Shown: in pieces, positions 1 to 9,636 of the stretch
Position numbering within the stretch: the first letter of the stretch is position 1
How the letters are laid out: every line of letters starts with the position of its first letter
DNA from: an uncultured Sphingomonadales bacterium
GTDB lineage: Bacteria; Pseudomonadota; Alphaproteobacteria; Sphingomonadales; Sphingomonadaceae
DNA length: 35,818 bases
Direction: 5' to 3'
Assembly (NCBI GenBank): GCA_903848655.1
Contig: CAINGT010000137.1
Coordinates: forward strand, 1-35,818
Position numbers and translations under genes: made by a program
The notes under the pieces: generated by a model
What the model was told of the DNA's origin: nothing
What the model saw: only the letters and a program-made list of their open reading frames with translations
The model's database searches: none

Positions 1-119
1 CACCGAAGGTAAAAAGTGGGAACCGGTTTTTACCTTCGGTGGCCTGCGGCTCGCAATAAATCACGCGAAAACAAAGACTCTATAGCGGAATGCGATTCAA
101 TCTAATCGCATTCCGCTCT
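1..119 (-). repeat. Dispersed two-palindrome repeat, copy 1 (mosaic, cut by the window edge)
   Basis: This is a reverse-orientation copy of the element also found at 26867, 28655 and 34044. Bases 52-80 match the shared central segment, and 84-97 with 104-117 form the 14-bp stem of palindrome A. Palindrome B differs: the arms at 1-15 and 27-41 pair perfectly over 15 bp but have a different sequence from the other copies, while the 11-base loop (16-26, GTGGGAACCGG) is identical. Eleven unrelated bases (41-51) join the variant hairpin to the standard part. The left boundary cannot be seen. Confidence 0.85.
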
Positions 120-198
120 GGGTACCTGCAATCTTCATCTGTAAAGATTAGGGTTGAGTCAAGTGTCAGCGTAATGCCCGCACCGGCGGCGCACCAGA

Positions 199-840
199 TC
201 AGGGCAGAGGTTTTGCCGCCATGCCGTCGCGCAACAGGGTTTCTGCCGCGGCGGCGACTTCGCTGATCGGGCGGGTGGTGTCCCACACGCCGAAGCGCAG
301 GCCCAGAAACACGTTCATGCCCATGATCGCCCAGGCGCGGATTTCGTTGTCGCCGGGATTCAGGCGGTTGCTTTCGACCCCTTTGTTCAGCCGTGCCGCG
401 ATCCGGGCCGCCGCATTGGTGTAATGCGCGCGATAGCTTTGCGGGTCGGCAAATTCCGCCTCGTCAATAATGCGGTAGATTTCCTTGTGCTGGCGGGCAA
501 AGCCGATGAACGCGGCCATCACGTCGCGTTCCAGCGTTACGCCGCTGGCCCCGGCGGCGATGACGTGCGCGGCGGTTGCCGCCACGCGCGCCGACATGTC
601 GCGCACCAGCGCGGCAAAGATCGCGTCCTTGGAATCGAAATACGTATAAAAACTGCCGAGTGCGGTGCCTGCGCGGCGGGTAATGCCGCTGATCGACGCG
701 TCGTGAAACCCGCTTTCGCCAAATTCTGCGGCAGCCGCATCGAGCAGGCGGCGCAAGGTTTCGCGGCCGCGCGCCGTGCGCGGTTCTTTGCCGGGGCTGG
801 CCGCGCGCGCGCTGGCGGGTTCTTGGGCGGCACGGGGCAC
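199..840 (-). CDS. TetR/AcrR family transcriptional regulator
   Basis: A 213-residue protein with a TetR-type N-terminal DNA-binding domain at about residues 27-75. The segment around GITRRAGTALGSFYTYF is the typical helix-turn-helix followed by the conserved Y-Y-F-x-x-K-D turn. The remaining 140 residues are helical and would bind a ligand and form the dimer. The start is GTG at 840, with GGAG about 11 bases upstream. It is divergent from the TonB-dependent receptor at 999, and the palindrome at 922-954 lies between the two, so it probably represses itself, the receptor, or both. The ligand cannot be told from sequence. The TetR family call is firm; the target is inference. Confidence 0.88.
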   Translation of the reverse strand: MPRAAQEPASARAASPGKEPRTARGRETLRRLLDAAAAEFGESGFHDASISGITRRAGTALGSFYTYFDSKDAIFAALVRDMSARVAATAAHVIAAGASGVTLERDVMAAFIGFARQHKEIYRIIDEAEFADPQSYRAHYTNAAARIAARLNKGVESNRLNPGDNEIRAWAIMGMNVFLGLRFGVWDTTRPISEVAAAAETLLRDGMAAKPLP

Positions 841-921
841 GAAACGGCGATCTCCATCACGATGCGGCCATGCTGTTGCCGCGCGGCCACGCCTTAGAAC
901 AATCGCCCCCTATCGGCAAAT

Positions 922-954
922 CGTTATTGAAACGTGGTTCATGTTTCAATAACG
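922..954. promoter_or_regulatory. Palindromic operator candidate between TetR gene and TonB receptor
   Basis: CGTTATTGAAAC (922-933) and GTTTCAATAACG (943-954) are perfect 12-bp inverted arms around a 9-base spacer. The site lies in the 158-bp divergent intergenic region, about 45 bp before the receptor start. TetR regulators usually bind such sites near their own gene, so this is the best operator candidate. No clear -35/-10 pair was recognised. Confidence 0.55.
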
Positions 955-998
955 CCAGCATTGCAAAAGACGTAGATTTCGACACCGGGAGCATCTGG

Positions 999-3362
999 AT
1001 GACCGTGAATACGAATGCCCGCCGCGCCATGGGCGCGCTTTTCGCCGCGACCGCGCTGGTCGGCTGTGGCGCACCCGCTTGGGCGCAGGACAGCGCCAAA
1101 CCCACCGCTACACCCGTGGCCAGCGATGATGGGGCCATTGTCGTGACCGCGCGGCGGCGCGAGGAAAGCCTGGTCAATGTGCCCATCGCGATTTCGGCCT
1201 TTTCGGGCCAGCAACTCGCCAACCGGGGGGTTGCCGATATTACCGCGTTGGCCGAACAAGTGCCCGGCATCACGCTCAAACCCTCGCGCGCGACCAATTC
1301 GACGCTCACCGCCTTTATCCGGGGTATTGGCCAGCAGGACCCGGTTTCGGGGTTTGAACAAGGCGTGGGCATCTATTTGGACGATGTCTATCTCAACCGT
1401 CCGCAGGCAGCCGTGCTCGATGTCTATGATGTCGAACGGATCGAAGTGCTGCGCGGCCCGCAAGGCACGCTTTATGGTCGCAACACCGTGGGTGGCGCGA
1501 TCAAATATGTTACCAAAAAGCTCGATAACAAACTCTCGGCTTCGGCGCGCGCAACGTATGGCAGCTATAACCAGGCCGATGGCGTGGTCAGCCTGAGCGC
1601 TCCGGTAACGTCGGACGGGGTCTTGCGCGTCGGCGCATCGGTTGCGCGGCTGACGCGCGACGGGTTTGGCAAGAACCTGACCACCGGGTTCGATAACTAT
1701 GACAAGAATATCTGGGCGGGGCGCGGCACGGTCGAAGTCCATGCCGACCGGTTCTTTGCCCGCCTGACCGGCGATTATACGCACGATATGTCGCACGCGC
1801 GCGGTGGCCATCGTTTCGTCGCCAGCCAGTTTAGCAATACACCGGTGCTGGCCAATGTGTTCGACACCCAAGGCGGGCTTAACACTCCCAAACAGGATGT
1901 CGAAGCGTGGGGCGGATCGCTGTTTCTCGAAGGCAAGCCCAGCGATTGGCTGACGCTGCGGTCGATCAGCGCGTATCGCAAGGATCATTCGACCTCGCCC
2001 ATCGACTTTGACGCGCTGCCCGCTGCCGATGTCGATGTGCCCGGCATCTATCGCAACGATCAGTTGAGCCAGGAACTGCAAGTGCTGGTGGCCAGCGGCA
2101 AATTTCACGGGCTGGCAGGATTTTACTATCTCAATGCCCATGCGCTGACGCAGTTCGACGTTCGGCTGTTCACCACATACCCTTCGCCCTTTCTGCTGGC
2201 GGCTTATACCAGCGCGAATATCGGCACGGATACCGCTGCCGGGTTTGTCGATGGTACGTATGACCTGACCGACCAGTTGAGCTTTTCGGCAGGGGGCCGG
2301 TATACTTGGGACAAGCGCAAGGCCGCGATCTTGCGCCAGAACTATACTGGTGGTGGCGCAACGGTGTTTGGCGGCGCGGGAACGCCGTTTGGCAGCCCGA
2401 GCACCAACTTTGACGGCAGCAAGACTTTCACCAAATTTACCCCGCGCGCGTCGCTGACATTCAAGCCGGACCAGAACACCACGCTCTACGCCAGCTATAG
2501 CCAGGGCTTCAAAGGCGGCGGGTTCGATCCGCGCGGGGTTGGCGTCAACGCGCCCGATGTCAACGGTGACAAAGTCTTGTCGAGCGACGAAATCGCCGCG
2601 TTCCTGGGGTTCAAGCCCGAAAAGCTGAACAGCTATGAAATCGGCTACAAGGCCGACTTGTTCAACCGGCGGGTCTATGTCGCACTGGCCGCGTTCCATG
2701 AAGATTATTCCGATGTGCAGATCCCCGGTTCGGTGGCCTGCACGGTGGGAGGAGTCGCCAGTTTCTGCGGGGTCGTGTCCAACGCGGGCAAGGCGCGGTT
2801 GCGCGGGGTGGAATTCGAAACGCGGGCAAAGCTGATCGCGGGCGCGGGCGGTGCGGGGCTGACGTTTACCGGATCGCTCGGCTATATCGACGCCAAATAC
2901 CAGCAATATATCACCAACATCGCCAGCAAGCCGACCGATGTGGCCGCCTATCGCAAGATCCAGAACACGCCTGCGTGGACCGGCAATGCCGCGCTGGTCT
3001 ATGCTCAGCCGCTTGGCGGCGGTCGGGTCGAGGTGACCGGTGGCATGTCGTTCCGCAGCCAGACCTACAATTTTGAAGTGCCCAACCCTTATCTCGATCA
3101 GCCGGCGTTCCAGTTGTTCGATGCCTCGATCGTCTGGCACGCGCCTGCCAACCGCTGGTCGCTGGGGCTGTTCGGCAAGAACCTGACCGACAAGCGCTAT
3201 GTGACATCGGGCTATATTTACATGGCCGCCAATGCCACGACCGGTGTGCTGACGCCGCGCGCGGATGGCACGCTGATCCCGACACTGGGCAAAGAAGGCG
3301 TGCTGACCGGCTATTACGGCAATCCGCGCCAGATCTACGCCACCGCGACTTTCGCGTTTTGA
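999..3362 (+). CDS. TonB-dependent outer-membrane receptor
   Basis: A 787-residue outer-membrane receptor expected to import a large or scarce ligand using TonB energy. The chosen ATG at 999 has GGGAG 7 bases upstream and opens directly into a signal peptide (residues 1-30, ending APAWAQ). A TonB-box-like stretch (IVVTARRREE) follows at about 47-56. The plug domain contains the typical RGIGQQDP and VLRGPQGTLYGRN motifs. The beta-barrel ends in Phe (TATFAF), as needed for outer-membrane insertion. An in-frame start 43 codons upstream would place a non-signal sequence in front, so it is disfavoured. The substrate is unknown: this branch includes receptors for siderophores and for plant or aromatic compounds. 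The divergent TetR gene suggests induction by the ligand or its breakdown product. Confidence 0.93.
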   Translation: MTVNTNARRAMGALFAATALVGCGAPAWAQDSAKPTATPVASDDGAIVVTARRREESLVNVPIAISAFSGQQLANRGVADITALAEQVPGITLKPSRATNSTLTAFIRGIGQQDPVSGFEQGVGIYLDDVYLNRPQAAVLDVYDVERIEVLRGPQGTLYGRNTVGGAIKYVTKKLDNKLSASARATYGSYNQADGVVSLSAPVTSDGVLRVGASVARLTRDGFGKNLTTGFDNYDKNIWAGRGTVEVHADRFFARLTGDYTHDMSHARGGHRFVASQFSNTPVLANVFDTQGGLNTPKQDVEAWGGSLFLEGKPSDWLTLRSISAYRKDHSTSPIDFDALPAADVDVPGIYRNDQLSQELQVLVASGKFHGLAGFYYLNAHALTQFDVRLFTTYPSPFLLAAYTSANIGTDTAAGFVDGTYDLTDQLSFSAGGRYTWDKRKAAILRQNYTGGGATVFGGAGTPFGSPSTNFDGSKTFTKFTPRASLTFKPDQNTTLYASYSQGFKGGGFDPRGVGVNAPDVNGDKVLSSDEIAAFLGFKPEKLNSYEIGYKADLFNRRVYVALAAFHEDYSDVQIPGSVACTVGGVASFCGVVSNAGKARLRGVEFETRAKLIAGAGGAGLTFTGSLGYIDAKYQQYITNIASKPTDVAAYRKIQNTPAWTGNAALVYAQPLGGGRVEVTGGMSFRSQTYNFEVPNPYLDQPAFQLFDASIVWHAPANRWSLGLFGKNLTDKRYVTSGYIYMAANATTGVLTPRADGTLIPTLGKEGVLTGYYGNPRQIYATATFAF

Positions 3363-3369
3363 GCGGGAA

Positions 3370-3404
3370 GCCCGGGTCTTGCGTAGCGCTTGACCCGGGC
3401 CTTT
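3370..3404 (+). terminator. Possible terminator after the TonB receptor
   Basis: GCCCGGGTC (3370-3378) pairs perfectly with GACCCGGGC (3392-3400) around a 13-base loop and is followed by CTTT. The stem is strong and lies 8 bases past the stop codon, but the T-tract is short. The right arm overlaps the TTGACC of a candidate rpsL promoter. Confidence 0.45.
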
Positions 3405-3418
3405 GCCGCGCGTAAGGG
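3390..3418 (+). promoter_or_regulatory. Candidate promoter of the str cluster (rpsL)
   Basis: TTGACC (3390-3395), a 17-base spacer, then TAAGGG (3413-3418). The same layout, TTGAC-N17-TAAG, occurs before rpsM at 24624-24652, which raises confidence a little. It would give an rpsL leader of about 255 bases. The rest of the gap 3363-3680 holds no convincing gene. Confidence 0.35.
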
Positions 3419-3680
3419 CGCGGTCTTCCGGAGCAGCGCGCGCATAGCGATTCTGTCTCGGTCTGTTTGAGCTGAACATTGGCGGTGCGTGATCCGGGGC
3501 AAACCCTGGGTCGAACGTCCGGCAAAGTAACCCGGTGCTGCGGCGCGGGTGGAGTGTTTTCGGCTCGCGCTGCGGTTTTCGCCTCCGGCCCTTTTGTGGC
3601 GCGGGGTGGTGATGCAGGCGCGATTCTGAACCCCTTCATCGGTGTGGCACGGTGCCAGAACCCAAGGTGAAGTTTTCAAG

Positions 3681-4052
3681 ATGCCCACGATCAACCAGCT
3701 GGTCCGCAAGGGCCGCGTTCCGCAAAAGGCCAAGAGCAAGGTTCCGGCGATGGAGCAGAACCCGCAAAAACGCGGCGTCTGCACCCGGGTCTATACCACG
3801 ACCCCGAAAAAGCCGAACTCGGCGCTGCGCAAAGTGGCCAAGATCCGCCTGACCAATGCGCGCGAAGTGATTTCGTACATCCCCGGCGAAGGCCACAACT
3901 TGCAGGAACACTCGGTCGTGCTGATCCGCGGCGGGCGCGTGCGCGACCTTCCGGGGGTGCGCTATCACGTGCTGCGCGGGGTGCTCGATACCCAGGGCGT
4001 GAAAAACCGCAAGCAGAGCCGGTCGAAGTACGGCGCCAAGCGTCCGAAGTGA
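3681..4052 (+). CDS. rpsL: 30S ribosomal protein S12
   Basis: A 123-residue uS12, the decoding-centre protein of the small subunit. The family hallmarks are all present: [13 protein letters not shown] (residues 39-51), [11 protein letters not shown] (69-79) and the [10 protein letters not shown] tail. The ATG at 3681 gives the canonical [11 protein letters not shown] start; an in-frame ATG 39 bases upstream only adds non-conserved residues. Lys43, a classic streptomycin-resistance position, is unchanged, but position 88 (codon 3942-3944, CGC) is Arg where E. coli has Lys. First gene of the str cluster, 93 bases before rpsG. Confidence 0.98.
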   Translation: MPTINQLVRKGRVPQKAKSKVPAMEQNPQKRGVCTRVYTTTPKKPNSALRKVAKIRLTNAREVISYIPGEGHNLQEHSVVLIRGGRVRDLPGVRYHVLRGVLDTQGVKNRKQSRSKYGAKRPK

Positions 4053-4145
4053 TCGCGGCTGGCGCGCCCTTGCGCGCCGCGCTTTGCATTTCGGCAAATC
4101 AGCTCCGGCGCTGCCAGCGGCCCGGCCAGTCAGAAGGAATACCCC

Positions 4146-4616
4146 ATGTCACGTCGTCGTCGTCCGGAAAAGCGGGTGATCCTGCCCGATCCGAAATTCG
4201 GGGATCAGGTGCTGTCGAAATTCATGAACAACCTCATGTATGATGGCAAAAAATCGAATGCTGAAGGCATCGTCTATGGTGCGCTCGACACGATGCAAGT
4301 GCGCGCCAAAGCCGACCCGCTGCAACTGTTCCACGATGCGCTCAACAACGTTAAACCGCAGATCGAAGTGCGGTCACGCCGCGTTGGTGGTGCGACGTAT
4401 CAGGTGCCGGTTGAAGTGCGGCCCGAACGTTCGCAGGCGCTGGCGATCCGCTGGCTGATTACCGCCGCGCGCAATCGGTCGGAAACGACAATGGCAGCGC
4501 GGCTGTCGGCAGAATTGCTCGATGCCGCGAACAACCGTGGCAACGCGGTTAAAAAGCGTGAAGATACCCATCGCATGGCCGACGCCAACCGTGCGTTCAG
4601 CCATTATCGCTGGTAA
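4146..4616 (+). CDS. rpsG: 30S ribosomal protein S7
   Basis: A 156-residue uS7, the primary 16S rRNA 3'-domain binder that nucleates assembly of the small-subunit head. It opens [10 protein letters not shown], carries the conserved [13 protein letters not shown] and [16 protein letters not shown] blocks, and ends in the family-typical AFSHYRW. Length matches the bacterial norm. AGAAGGA lies upstream of the ATG. In E. coli S7 represses str-operon translation from the rpsL-rpsG gap; the 93-base gap here (4053-4145) could serve likewise, but no matching structure was recognised. Confidence 0.98.
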   Translation: MSRRRRPEKRVILPDPKFGDQVLSKFMNNLMYDGKKSNAEGIVYGALDTMQVRAKADPLQLFHDALNNVKPQIEVRSRRVGGATYQVPVEVRPERSQALAIRWLITAARNRSETTMAARLSAELLDAANNRGNAVKKREDTHRMADANRAFSHYRW

Positions 4617-4712
4617 GCGCCCGTAGCCGTCACACTACGGTCATCGCAGTGAACCAATGGGCGGGGCGGTAATCAATCCGGCCCCGTCCGAAGACCGATC
4701 AAGGAATCCATC

Positions 4713-6785
4713 ATGGCCCGCACCACGCCGCTCGAGCGTTATCGCAATATCGGCATCATGGCGCATATCGACGCCGGCAAGACCACCACGACCGAGCGGA
4801 TTCTCTATTACACCGGCAAGTCCTACAAAATCGGCGAAGTGCACGATGGTGCCGCGACGATGGACTGGATGGAGCAGGAACAGGAACGCGGGATCACCAT
4901 CACTTCGGCGGCGACCACCTGTTTCTGGGGCGATTACCGCATCAATATCATCGACACGCCGGGCCACGTCGATTTCACCATCGAAGTCGAACGCTCGTTG
5001 CGCGTGCTCGATGGCGCGGTGGCGTGCTTTGACGGGGTGGCAGGGGTTGAACCGCAGTCCGAAACGGTGTGGCGTCAGGCTGACAAGTACGGCGTGCCGC
5101 GCATGTGCTTCATCAACAAGCTGGATCGCACCGGCGCGAATTTCAAATTCTGCGTGCAATCGATCATCGACCGGCTGGGCGCAAAGCCCGCCGTGCTCTA
5201 TCTGCCAATCGGTGCCGAAGCCGATTTCAAGGGGCTGGTCGATCTGGTGCACAACCGCGCGATCATCTGGCACGATGAAAGCCTGGGCGCGAATTTTGAC
5301 TATACCGAAATCCCCGAAGACCTTGCCGATGAAGCCGAAATCTATCGTCAGACGCTGATCGAATTGGCCGTCGAACAAGACGACGATGCGATGGAAGCGT
5401 GGCTCGAAGGCACGATGCCCGATGTGCCGACGCTCAAGGCGCTGATCCGCAAGGGTGCGCTGGCGCAGGCGTTCGTGCCGGTGGTGTGCGGTTCGGCGTT
5501 CAAGAACAAGGGCGTGCAGCCGCTGCTCGATGCCGTGGTCGATTACCTGCCTTCGCCGCTCGACATTGCTGACGTGCAAGGGGTCAACCCTGACACCGAT
5601 CAGCCCGACACCCGCCCGACTGCGGACGATGCGCCGTTTTCGGGGCTGGCGTTCAAGATCATGAACGATCCCTTCGTCGGCAGCCTGACCTTCCTGCGCG
5701 TCTATTCGGGAACGCTGGTCAAAGGGACTTATCTCAATTCGGTGAAGAACAAGAAGGAGAAAGTCGGCCGGATGCTGCTGATGCACTCCAACAACCGCGA
5801 AGACATCGATGCGGCTTATGCCGGGGATATTGTCGCGTTGGCCGGGCTGAAAGAAACGACGACCGGCGATACGCTGTGTTCCGAACGCCAGCCGATTATC
5901 CTGGAACGAATGGAATTCCCCGATCCGGTGATCGAACTGTCGGTTGAACCCAAGACCAAGGCCGATCAGGAAAAGATGGGCATCGCGCTCCACCGCCTGT
6001 CTGCCGAAGATCCGTCGTTCCGCGTCGCCACCGACCACGAATCGGGTCAGACGATCATCAAGGGGATGGGCGAGCTTCACCTCGAAATCATCGTCGATCG
6101 GATGCGGCGCGAATTCAAGGTCGAGGCCAATGTCGGCGCGCCGCAAGTCGCCTATCGCGAATCGCTCGGTCGGGAAGTCGAGCTCGATTACACGCACAAA
6201 AAGCAGTCGGGCGGATCGGGCCAGTTCGGACGCGTCAAAGTGCGGCTGGTGCCGGGCGAACGCGGTTCGGGGATCCAGTTCTTTGACGAAGTCAAAGGCG
6301 GCAACATTCCGCGCGAATATATCCCCTCGGTTGAAAAGGGGATGCGCGAAACCGCTGCGACCGGCAGCCTGATCGGGTTCCCGATCATCGACTTCAACAT
6401 CTTCCTGACCGATGGCGCCTATCACGACGTCGATTCGTCGGCGCTGGCGTTTGAAATCGCCGGGCGCGCCGCGATGCGCGAAGCAGCGCAAAAATCGGGG
6501 ATCAAGCTGCTTGAACCGATCATGAAAGTCGAAGTCGTGACCCCTGAAGATTTCATGGGCGACGTAATCGGCGATCTCAATTCGCGGCGCGGGCAGATCC
6601 AAGGTACCGACAGCCGGGGCAATGCCCAAGTGGTCGAAGCAATCGTGCCGCTGGCCAACATGTTCGGCTATGTCAACACGCTGCGCTCGTTCACCCAAGG
6701 CCGCGCGCAGTACACCATGCAGTTTTCGCACTATGACGAAGTCCCGGCCAATGTCGCGACCGAGTTGAAGGAGAAGCTGGCCTGA
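4713..6785 (+). CDS. fusA: Elongation factor G
   Basis: A 690-residue translational GTPase that drives tRNA-mRNA translocation and, with RRF, ribosome recycling. GTP-binding motifs are AHIDAGKT (residues 18-25), DTPGH (81-85) and NKLD (135-138). The switch I region contains RGITI. The C-terminal domains IV and V are complete ([10 protein letters not shown], then [21 protein letters not shown]). The ATG at 4713 has AAGGA 7 bases upstream. Third gene of the str cluster. A large antisense frame covers it and is a composition artefact. Confidence 0.98.
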   Translation: MARTTPLERYRNIGIMAHIDAGKTTTTERILYYTGKSYKIGEVHDGAATMDWMEQEQERGITITSAATTCFWGDYRINIIDTPGHVDFTIEVERSLRVLDGAVACFDGVAGVEPQSETVWRQADKYGVPRMCFINKLDRTGANFKFCVQSIIDRLGAKPAVLYLPIGAEADFKGLVDLVHNRAIIWHDESLGANFDYTEIPEDLADEAEIYRQTLIELAVEQDDDAMEAWLEGTMPDVPTLKALIRKGALAQAFVPVVCGSAFKNKGVQPLLDAVVDYLPSPLDIADVQGVNPDTDQPDTRPTADDAPFSGLAFKIMNDPFVGSLTFLRVYSGTLVKGTYLNSVKNKKEKVGRMLLMHSNNREDIDAAYAGDIVALAGLKETTTGDTLCSERQPIILERMEFPDPVIELSVEPKTKADQEKMGIALHRLSAEDPSFRVATDHESGQTIIKGMGELHLEIIVDRMRREFKVEANVGAPQVAYRESLGREVELDYTHKKQSGGSGQFGRVKVRLVPGERGSGIQFFDEVKGGNIPREYIPSVEKGMRETAATGSLIGFPIIDFNIFLTDGAYHDVDSSALAFEIAGRAAMREAAQKSGIKLLEPIMKVEVVTPEDFMGDVIGDLNSRRGQIQGTDSRGNAQVVEAIVPLANMFGYVNTLRSFTQGRAQYTMQFSHYDEVPANVATELKEKLA

Positions 6786-6974
6786 CGCCACGCGCCGAGG
6801 CAAATCCGCCACAGCGGATGCGCCCCGGTCGAACCCGGCAACGAGACGCTTGCCTGATCCCGGCGATCACGCTAGGGGCGGCCCCTGATTTCTGACGCGA
6901 GTCCGGATAGGTGCTGCCACCAGCAGCACATGACCCACCGTTTACTGACATTTTTTCACAAGAAGGTTTGAGCA

Positions 6975-8165
6975 ATGGCCAAGGCTAAGTTTGAGCGGAC
7001 CAAGCCGCACTGCAATATCGGCACCATCGGTCACGTTGACCATGGCAAGACCACGCTGACCGCAGCGATCACCAAAGTGCTGTCGGAAACCGGCGGCGCG
7101 ACGTTCACCGATTATGCCAATATCGACAAAGCGCCCGAAGAGCGCGAACGCGGCATCACCATTTCGACCGCCCACGTCGAATATGAAACCGCCAATCGCC
7201 ACTATGCGCACGTCGATTGCCCCGGCCACGCCGACTATGTGAAGAACATGATCACCGGCGCGGCGCAGATGGATGGCGCGATTCTGGTGGTGAACGCTGC
7301 TGACGGTCCGATGCCGCAGACCCGCGAACACATCCTGCTCGCGCGTCAGGTCGGCGTGCCCGCGCTCGTCGTCTACATGAACAAAGTCGATCAGGTCGAT
7401 GACGAGGAAATCCTCGAACTCGTCGAACTCGAAGTGCGCGAGCTGCTGTCGTCGTACGATTTCCCCGGCGATGACATTCCCATTGTCAAGGGTTCGGCGC
7501 TCGCCGCGCTCGAAGGCCGCAACGATGAAATCGGCAAGAGCTCGATCCACGCGTTGATGGCGGCGGTTGACGAATATATCCCGCAGCCCCCGCGCCCGAC
7601 CGACAAGCCGTTCCTGATGCCGGTCGAAGACGTGTTCTCGATTTCGGGTCGTGGTACCGTGGTGACGGGCCGTATCGAAACCGGCATCATCAAAGTGGGC
7701 GAAGAAGTCGAAATCATCGGCCTCAAGAACACGCAAAAGACGGTTGTGACCGGCGTCGAAATGTTCCGCAAGCTGCTCGATCAGGGCGAAGCAGGCGACA
7801 ACGTCGGCGCGCTGATCCGCGGGATCAAGCGTGAAGACGTTGAGCGTGGTCAGGTTCTCGCCAAGCCCGGCACCTGCACCCCGCACACCGAATTTTCGGC
7901 CGAAGTCTATGTGCTGTCGAAGGATGAAGGCGGACGTCACACCCCGTTCTTTGCCAACTATCGCCCGCAGTTCTATTTCCGTACGACCGACGTGACCGGC
8001 GAAGTGGTGCTGCCCGAAGGGACCGAAATGGTCATGCCTGGCGACAACCTGACGCTGAGCATCAAGCTGATCGCGCCGATCGCGATGGATGAAGGCCTGC
8101 GCTTCGCAATCCGCGAAGGTGGCCGCACCGTCGGTTCGGGGGTTGTCAGCAAGATCACGAAGTAA
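6975..8165 (+). CDS. tuf: Elongation factor Tu
   Basis: A 396-residue EF-Tu that delivers aminoacyl-tRNA to the ribosome as a GTP complex. Motifs are GHVDHGKT (residues 19-26), DCPGH (81-85, including the His that activates GTP hydrolysis) and NKVD (136-139). Length and the [11 protein letters not shown] end are normal for bacteria. It follows fusA after 189 bases in which no gene was seen, and is followed by a hairpin terminator at 8179. Whether the genome has a second tuf cannot be seen here. Confidence 0.98.
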   Translation: MAKAKFERTKPHCNIGTIGHVDHGKTTLTAAITKVLSETGGATFTDYANIDKAPEERERGITISTAHVEYETANRHYAHVDCPGHADYVKNMITGAAQMDGAILVVNAADGPMPQTREHILLARQVGVPALVVYMNKVDQVDDEEILELVELEVRELLSSYDFPGDDIPIVKGSALAALEGRNDEIGKSSIHALMAAVDEYIPQPPRPTDKPFLMPVEDVFSISGRGTVVTGRIETGIIKVGEEVEIIGLKNTQKTVVTGVEMFRKLLDQGEAGDNVGALIRGIKREDVERGQVLAKPGTCTPHTEFSAEVYVLSKDEGGRHTPFFANYRPQFYFRTTDVTGEVVLPEGTEMVMPGDNLTLSIKLIAPIAMDEGLRFAIREGGRTVGSGVVSKITK

Positions 8166-8178
8166 TATAGGCCGCGCT

Positions 8179-8214
8179 CCGACGGGGGATTCGCTTCCCC
8201 CGTCGGCCGGTTTT
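8179..8214 (+). terminator. Rho-independent terminator after tuf
   Basis: CCGACGGGGG (8179-8188) pairs perfectly with CCCCCGTCGG (8197-8206) around an 8-base loop; CCGG and then TTTT follow. It would end or attenuate str-cluster transcription before rpsJ. The four-base interval between stem and T-run makes it less than ideal. Confidence 0.6.
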
Positions 8215-8327
8215 CAGACGGACAACCGACCCGCTGTTTGCGCTCATAGGTACCAGCCGGTATCGGGGCAGGCTGCGGCGGAGCAGTTGTCCGGTTGTTT
8301 TTGCTCTTTCGCATCGGTAAAACGGAC

Positions 8328-8639
8328 ATGGACGCCCAGAATATCCGCATTCGGCTCAAAGCCTTCGATCATCGTGTGCTCGACCAGGCCACTGGCGAAA
8401 TCGCGGATACCGCTCGCCGCACCGGCGCGTTGATTCGCGGCCCCATTCCTTTGCCGACGCGCATTGAAAAATTCTGCGTCAACCGTGGTCCGCACGTCGA
8501 TAAAAAGTCGCGCGAACAGTTCGAAGTGCGCACGTACAAGCGCTTGCTCGATATCGTGCAGCCCAATGCGGCGACGGTCGATGCGCTGATGAAGCTGGAC
8601 CTCGCGGCCGGCGTCAACGTCGAGATCAAACTCGCGTAA
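8328..8639 (+). CDS. rpsJ: 30S ribosomal protein S10
   Basis: A 103-residue uS10, a small-subunit head protein that is also NusE, the NusB partner in transcription antitermination. It opens [15 protein letters not shown], has the [28 protein letters not shown] loop region, and ends in the usual short beta strand (VEIKLA). An in-frame ATG 33 bases upstream would add a non-conserved [10 protein letters not shown] stretch, so 8328 is chosen. First gene of the S10 cluster, separated from rplC by an unusually long 268-base gap. Confidence 0.97.
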   Translation: MDAQNIRIRLKAFDHRVLDQATGEIADTARRTGALIRGPIPLPTRIEKFCVNRGPHVDKKSREQFEVRTYKRLLDIVQPNAATVDALMKLDLAAGVNVEIKLA

Positions 8640-8650
8640 CCAGTTTTACC

Positions 8651-8856
8651 GAAACGCGCGCTTGCGTTTCGCACTTTCGGCCCCGGGAAACCGGGTCCGT
8701 GCCAGCGGTTCCTGACCGCTCATAGGGATACCTCCGGCTTTCGCCGCTTCCTGTGGGGAAGGGGCACTTCGCCGGGAAAGCGTCCCCCGTTGGTTCTTGC
8801 GCCAGGCGCGAGAGCATTCAGCCCGGACGGGGGCATGCTTCACAAGTCGGGCTGAA
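8651..8856 (+). other. Structured leader-like RNA between rpsJ and rplC
   Basis: Three hairpins are visible in this gap. GAAACGC (8651-8657) pairs with GCGTTTC (8664-8670). GGCCCCGG (8679-8686) and CCGGGTCC (8691-8698) form a stem with one mismatch, closed by a GAAA tetraloop. TTCAGCCCG (8817-8825) pairs with CGGGCTGAA (8848-8856). No open reading frame in the gap looks real. It may be a ribosomal-protein autoregulation site, but that is inference. Confidence 0.4.
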
Positions 8857-8907
8857 CACGCCTTGACGGGATGGTCCCGTTCAGGCCTCTGTTTGGGAGT
8901 ATGGGTC

Positions 8908-9633
8908 ATGCGCACCGGCGTGATCGCGAAGAAGGTGGGGATGACCCGCCTGTTTCAGGACGATGGACGGCACGTGCCGGTCACCGTCCTGTCGCTGGAA
9001 GATTGCCAAGTGGTTTCGGTTCGCACCGCAGAACGTGACGGCTATGTCGCGCTGCAACTGGGTGCCGGCCATGCCAAGCAAAAGAATGTGGCCAAGCCGC
9101 AGCGCGAACATTTCGCCAAAGCCGAAGTGCCGTTGAAGGCCGAAGTCGCCGAATTTCGCGTGGCCGATGATGCCACGCTCGATGTCGGTGCGACGATTGC
9201 CGCTTCGCACTTCGTAATTGGGCAACTGGTCGATATTACCGGGCAGACGCAAGGCAAAGGCTTTGCCGGGGCGATGAAGCGCTGGGGTTTCGGCGGGATG
9301 CGCGCCACGCACGGCGTGTCGATTTCGCACCGTGCGCATGGTTCGACCGGCAACCGTCAGGATCCGGGCCGCGTGTTCAAGAACAAGAAGATGGCCGGCC
9401 ACATGGGTGACCGTCAGCGCACGCAGCAAAACCTTGAAGTCGTGCGTACCGATGATGCGCGCGGGCTGATCTTCGTCAAAGGCTCGGTGCCGGGGTCGAA
9501 GAACGCGTGGCTGCTGGTGCGCGATGCGGTGAAAGTCGATCGCCACGGCGAAGCGCCTTATCCCGGTGCGGTCAAGCAGGCTTCTAACAACAACGACGCC
9601 GCTGTCCCAGCGGCTGATGGCCAGGAGGGCTAA
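8908..9633 (+). CDS. rplC: 50S ribosomal protein L3
   Basis: A 241-residue uL3, an early-assembling 23S rRNA binder reaching the peptidyl-transferase centre. It begins [16 protein letters not shown] and contains the diagnostic [15 protein letters not shown] region and the [16 protein letters not shown] segment. The ATG at 8908 has GGGAG 8 bases upstream; a longer in-frame start adds unrelated residues. About 25 residues at the C-terminus (from about 217, Asn/Ala rich) exceed the E. coli protein, which is common in alphaproteobacteria. It is 3 bases before rplD. Confidence 0.97.
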   Translation: MRTGVIAKKVGMTRLFQDDGRHVPVTVLSLEDCQVVSVRTAERDGYVALQLGAGHAKQKNVAKPQREHFAKAEVPLKAEVAEFRVADDATLDVGATIAASHFVIGQLVDITGQTQGKGFAGAMKRWGFGGMRATHGVSISHRAHGSTGNRQDPGRVFKNKKMAGHMGDRQRTQQNLEVVRTDDARGLIFVKGSVPGSKNAWLLVRDAVKVDRHGEAPYPGAVKQASNNNDAAVPAADGQEG

Positions 9634-9636
9634 GCC

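Noticed and set aside
80..286. 68-residue frame ending in the repeat
   Set aside because: Its end is the hairpin of repeat copy 1 and the rest overlaps the end of the TetR gene; no coding evidence.
939..3479. 846-residue antisense frame over the TonB receptor
   Set aside because: It is the complement of a well-supported gene in GC-rich DNA. It has no domain, is rich in His/Arg/Gly as expected for a shadow, and has no ribosome site.
4641..6812. 723-residue antisense frame over fusA
   Set aside because: Codon-bias shadow of EF-G with no recognisable domain. Similar long antisense frames over tuf, rplC-rplD, secY and nrdA are rejected for the same reason.
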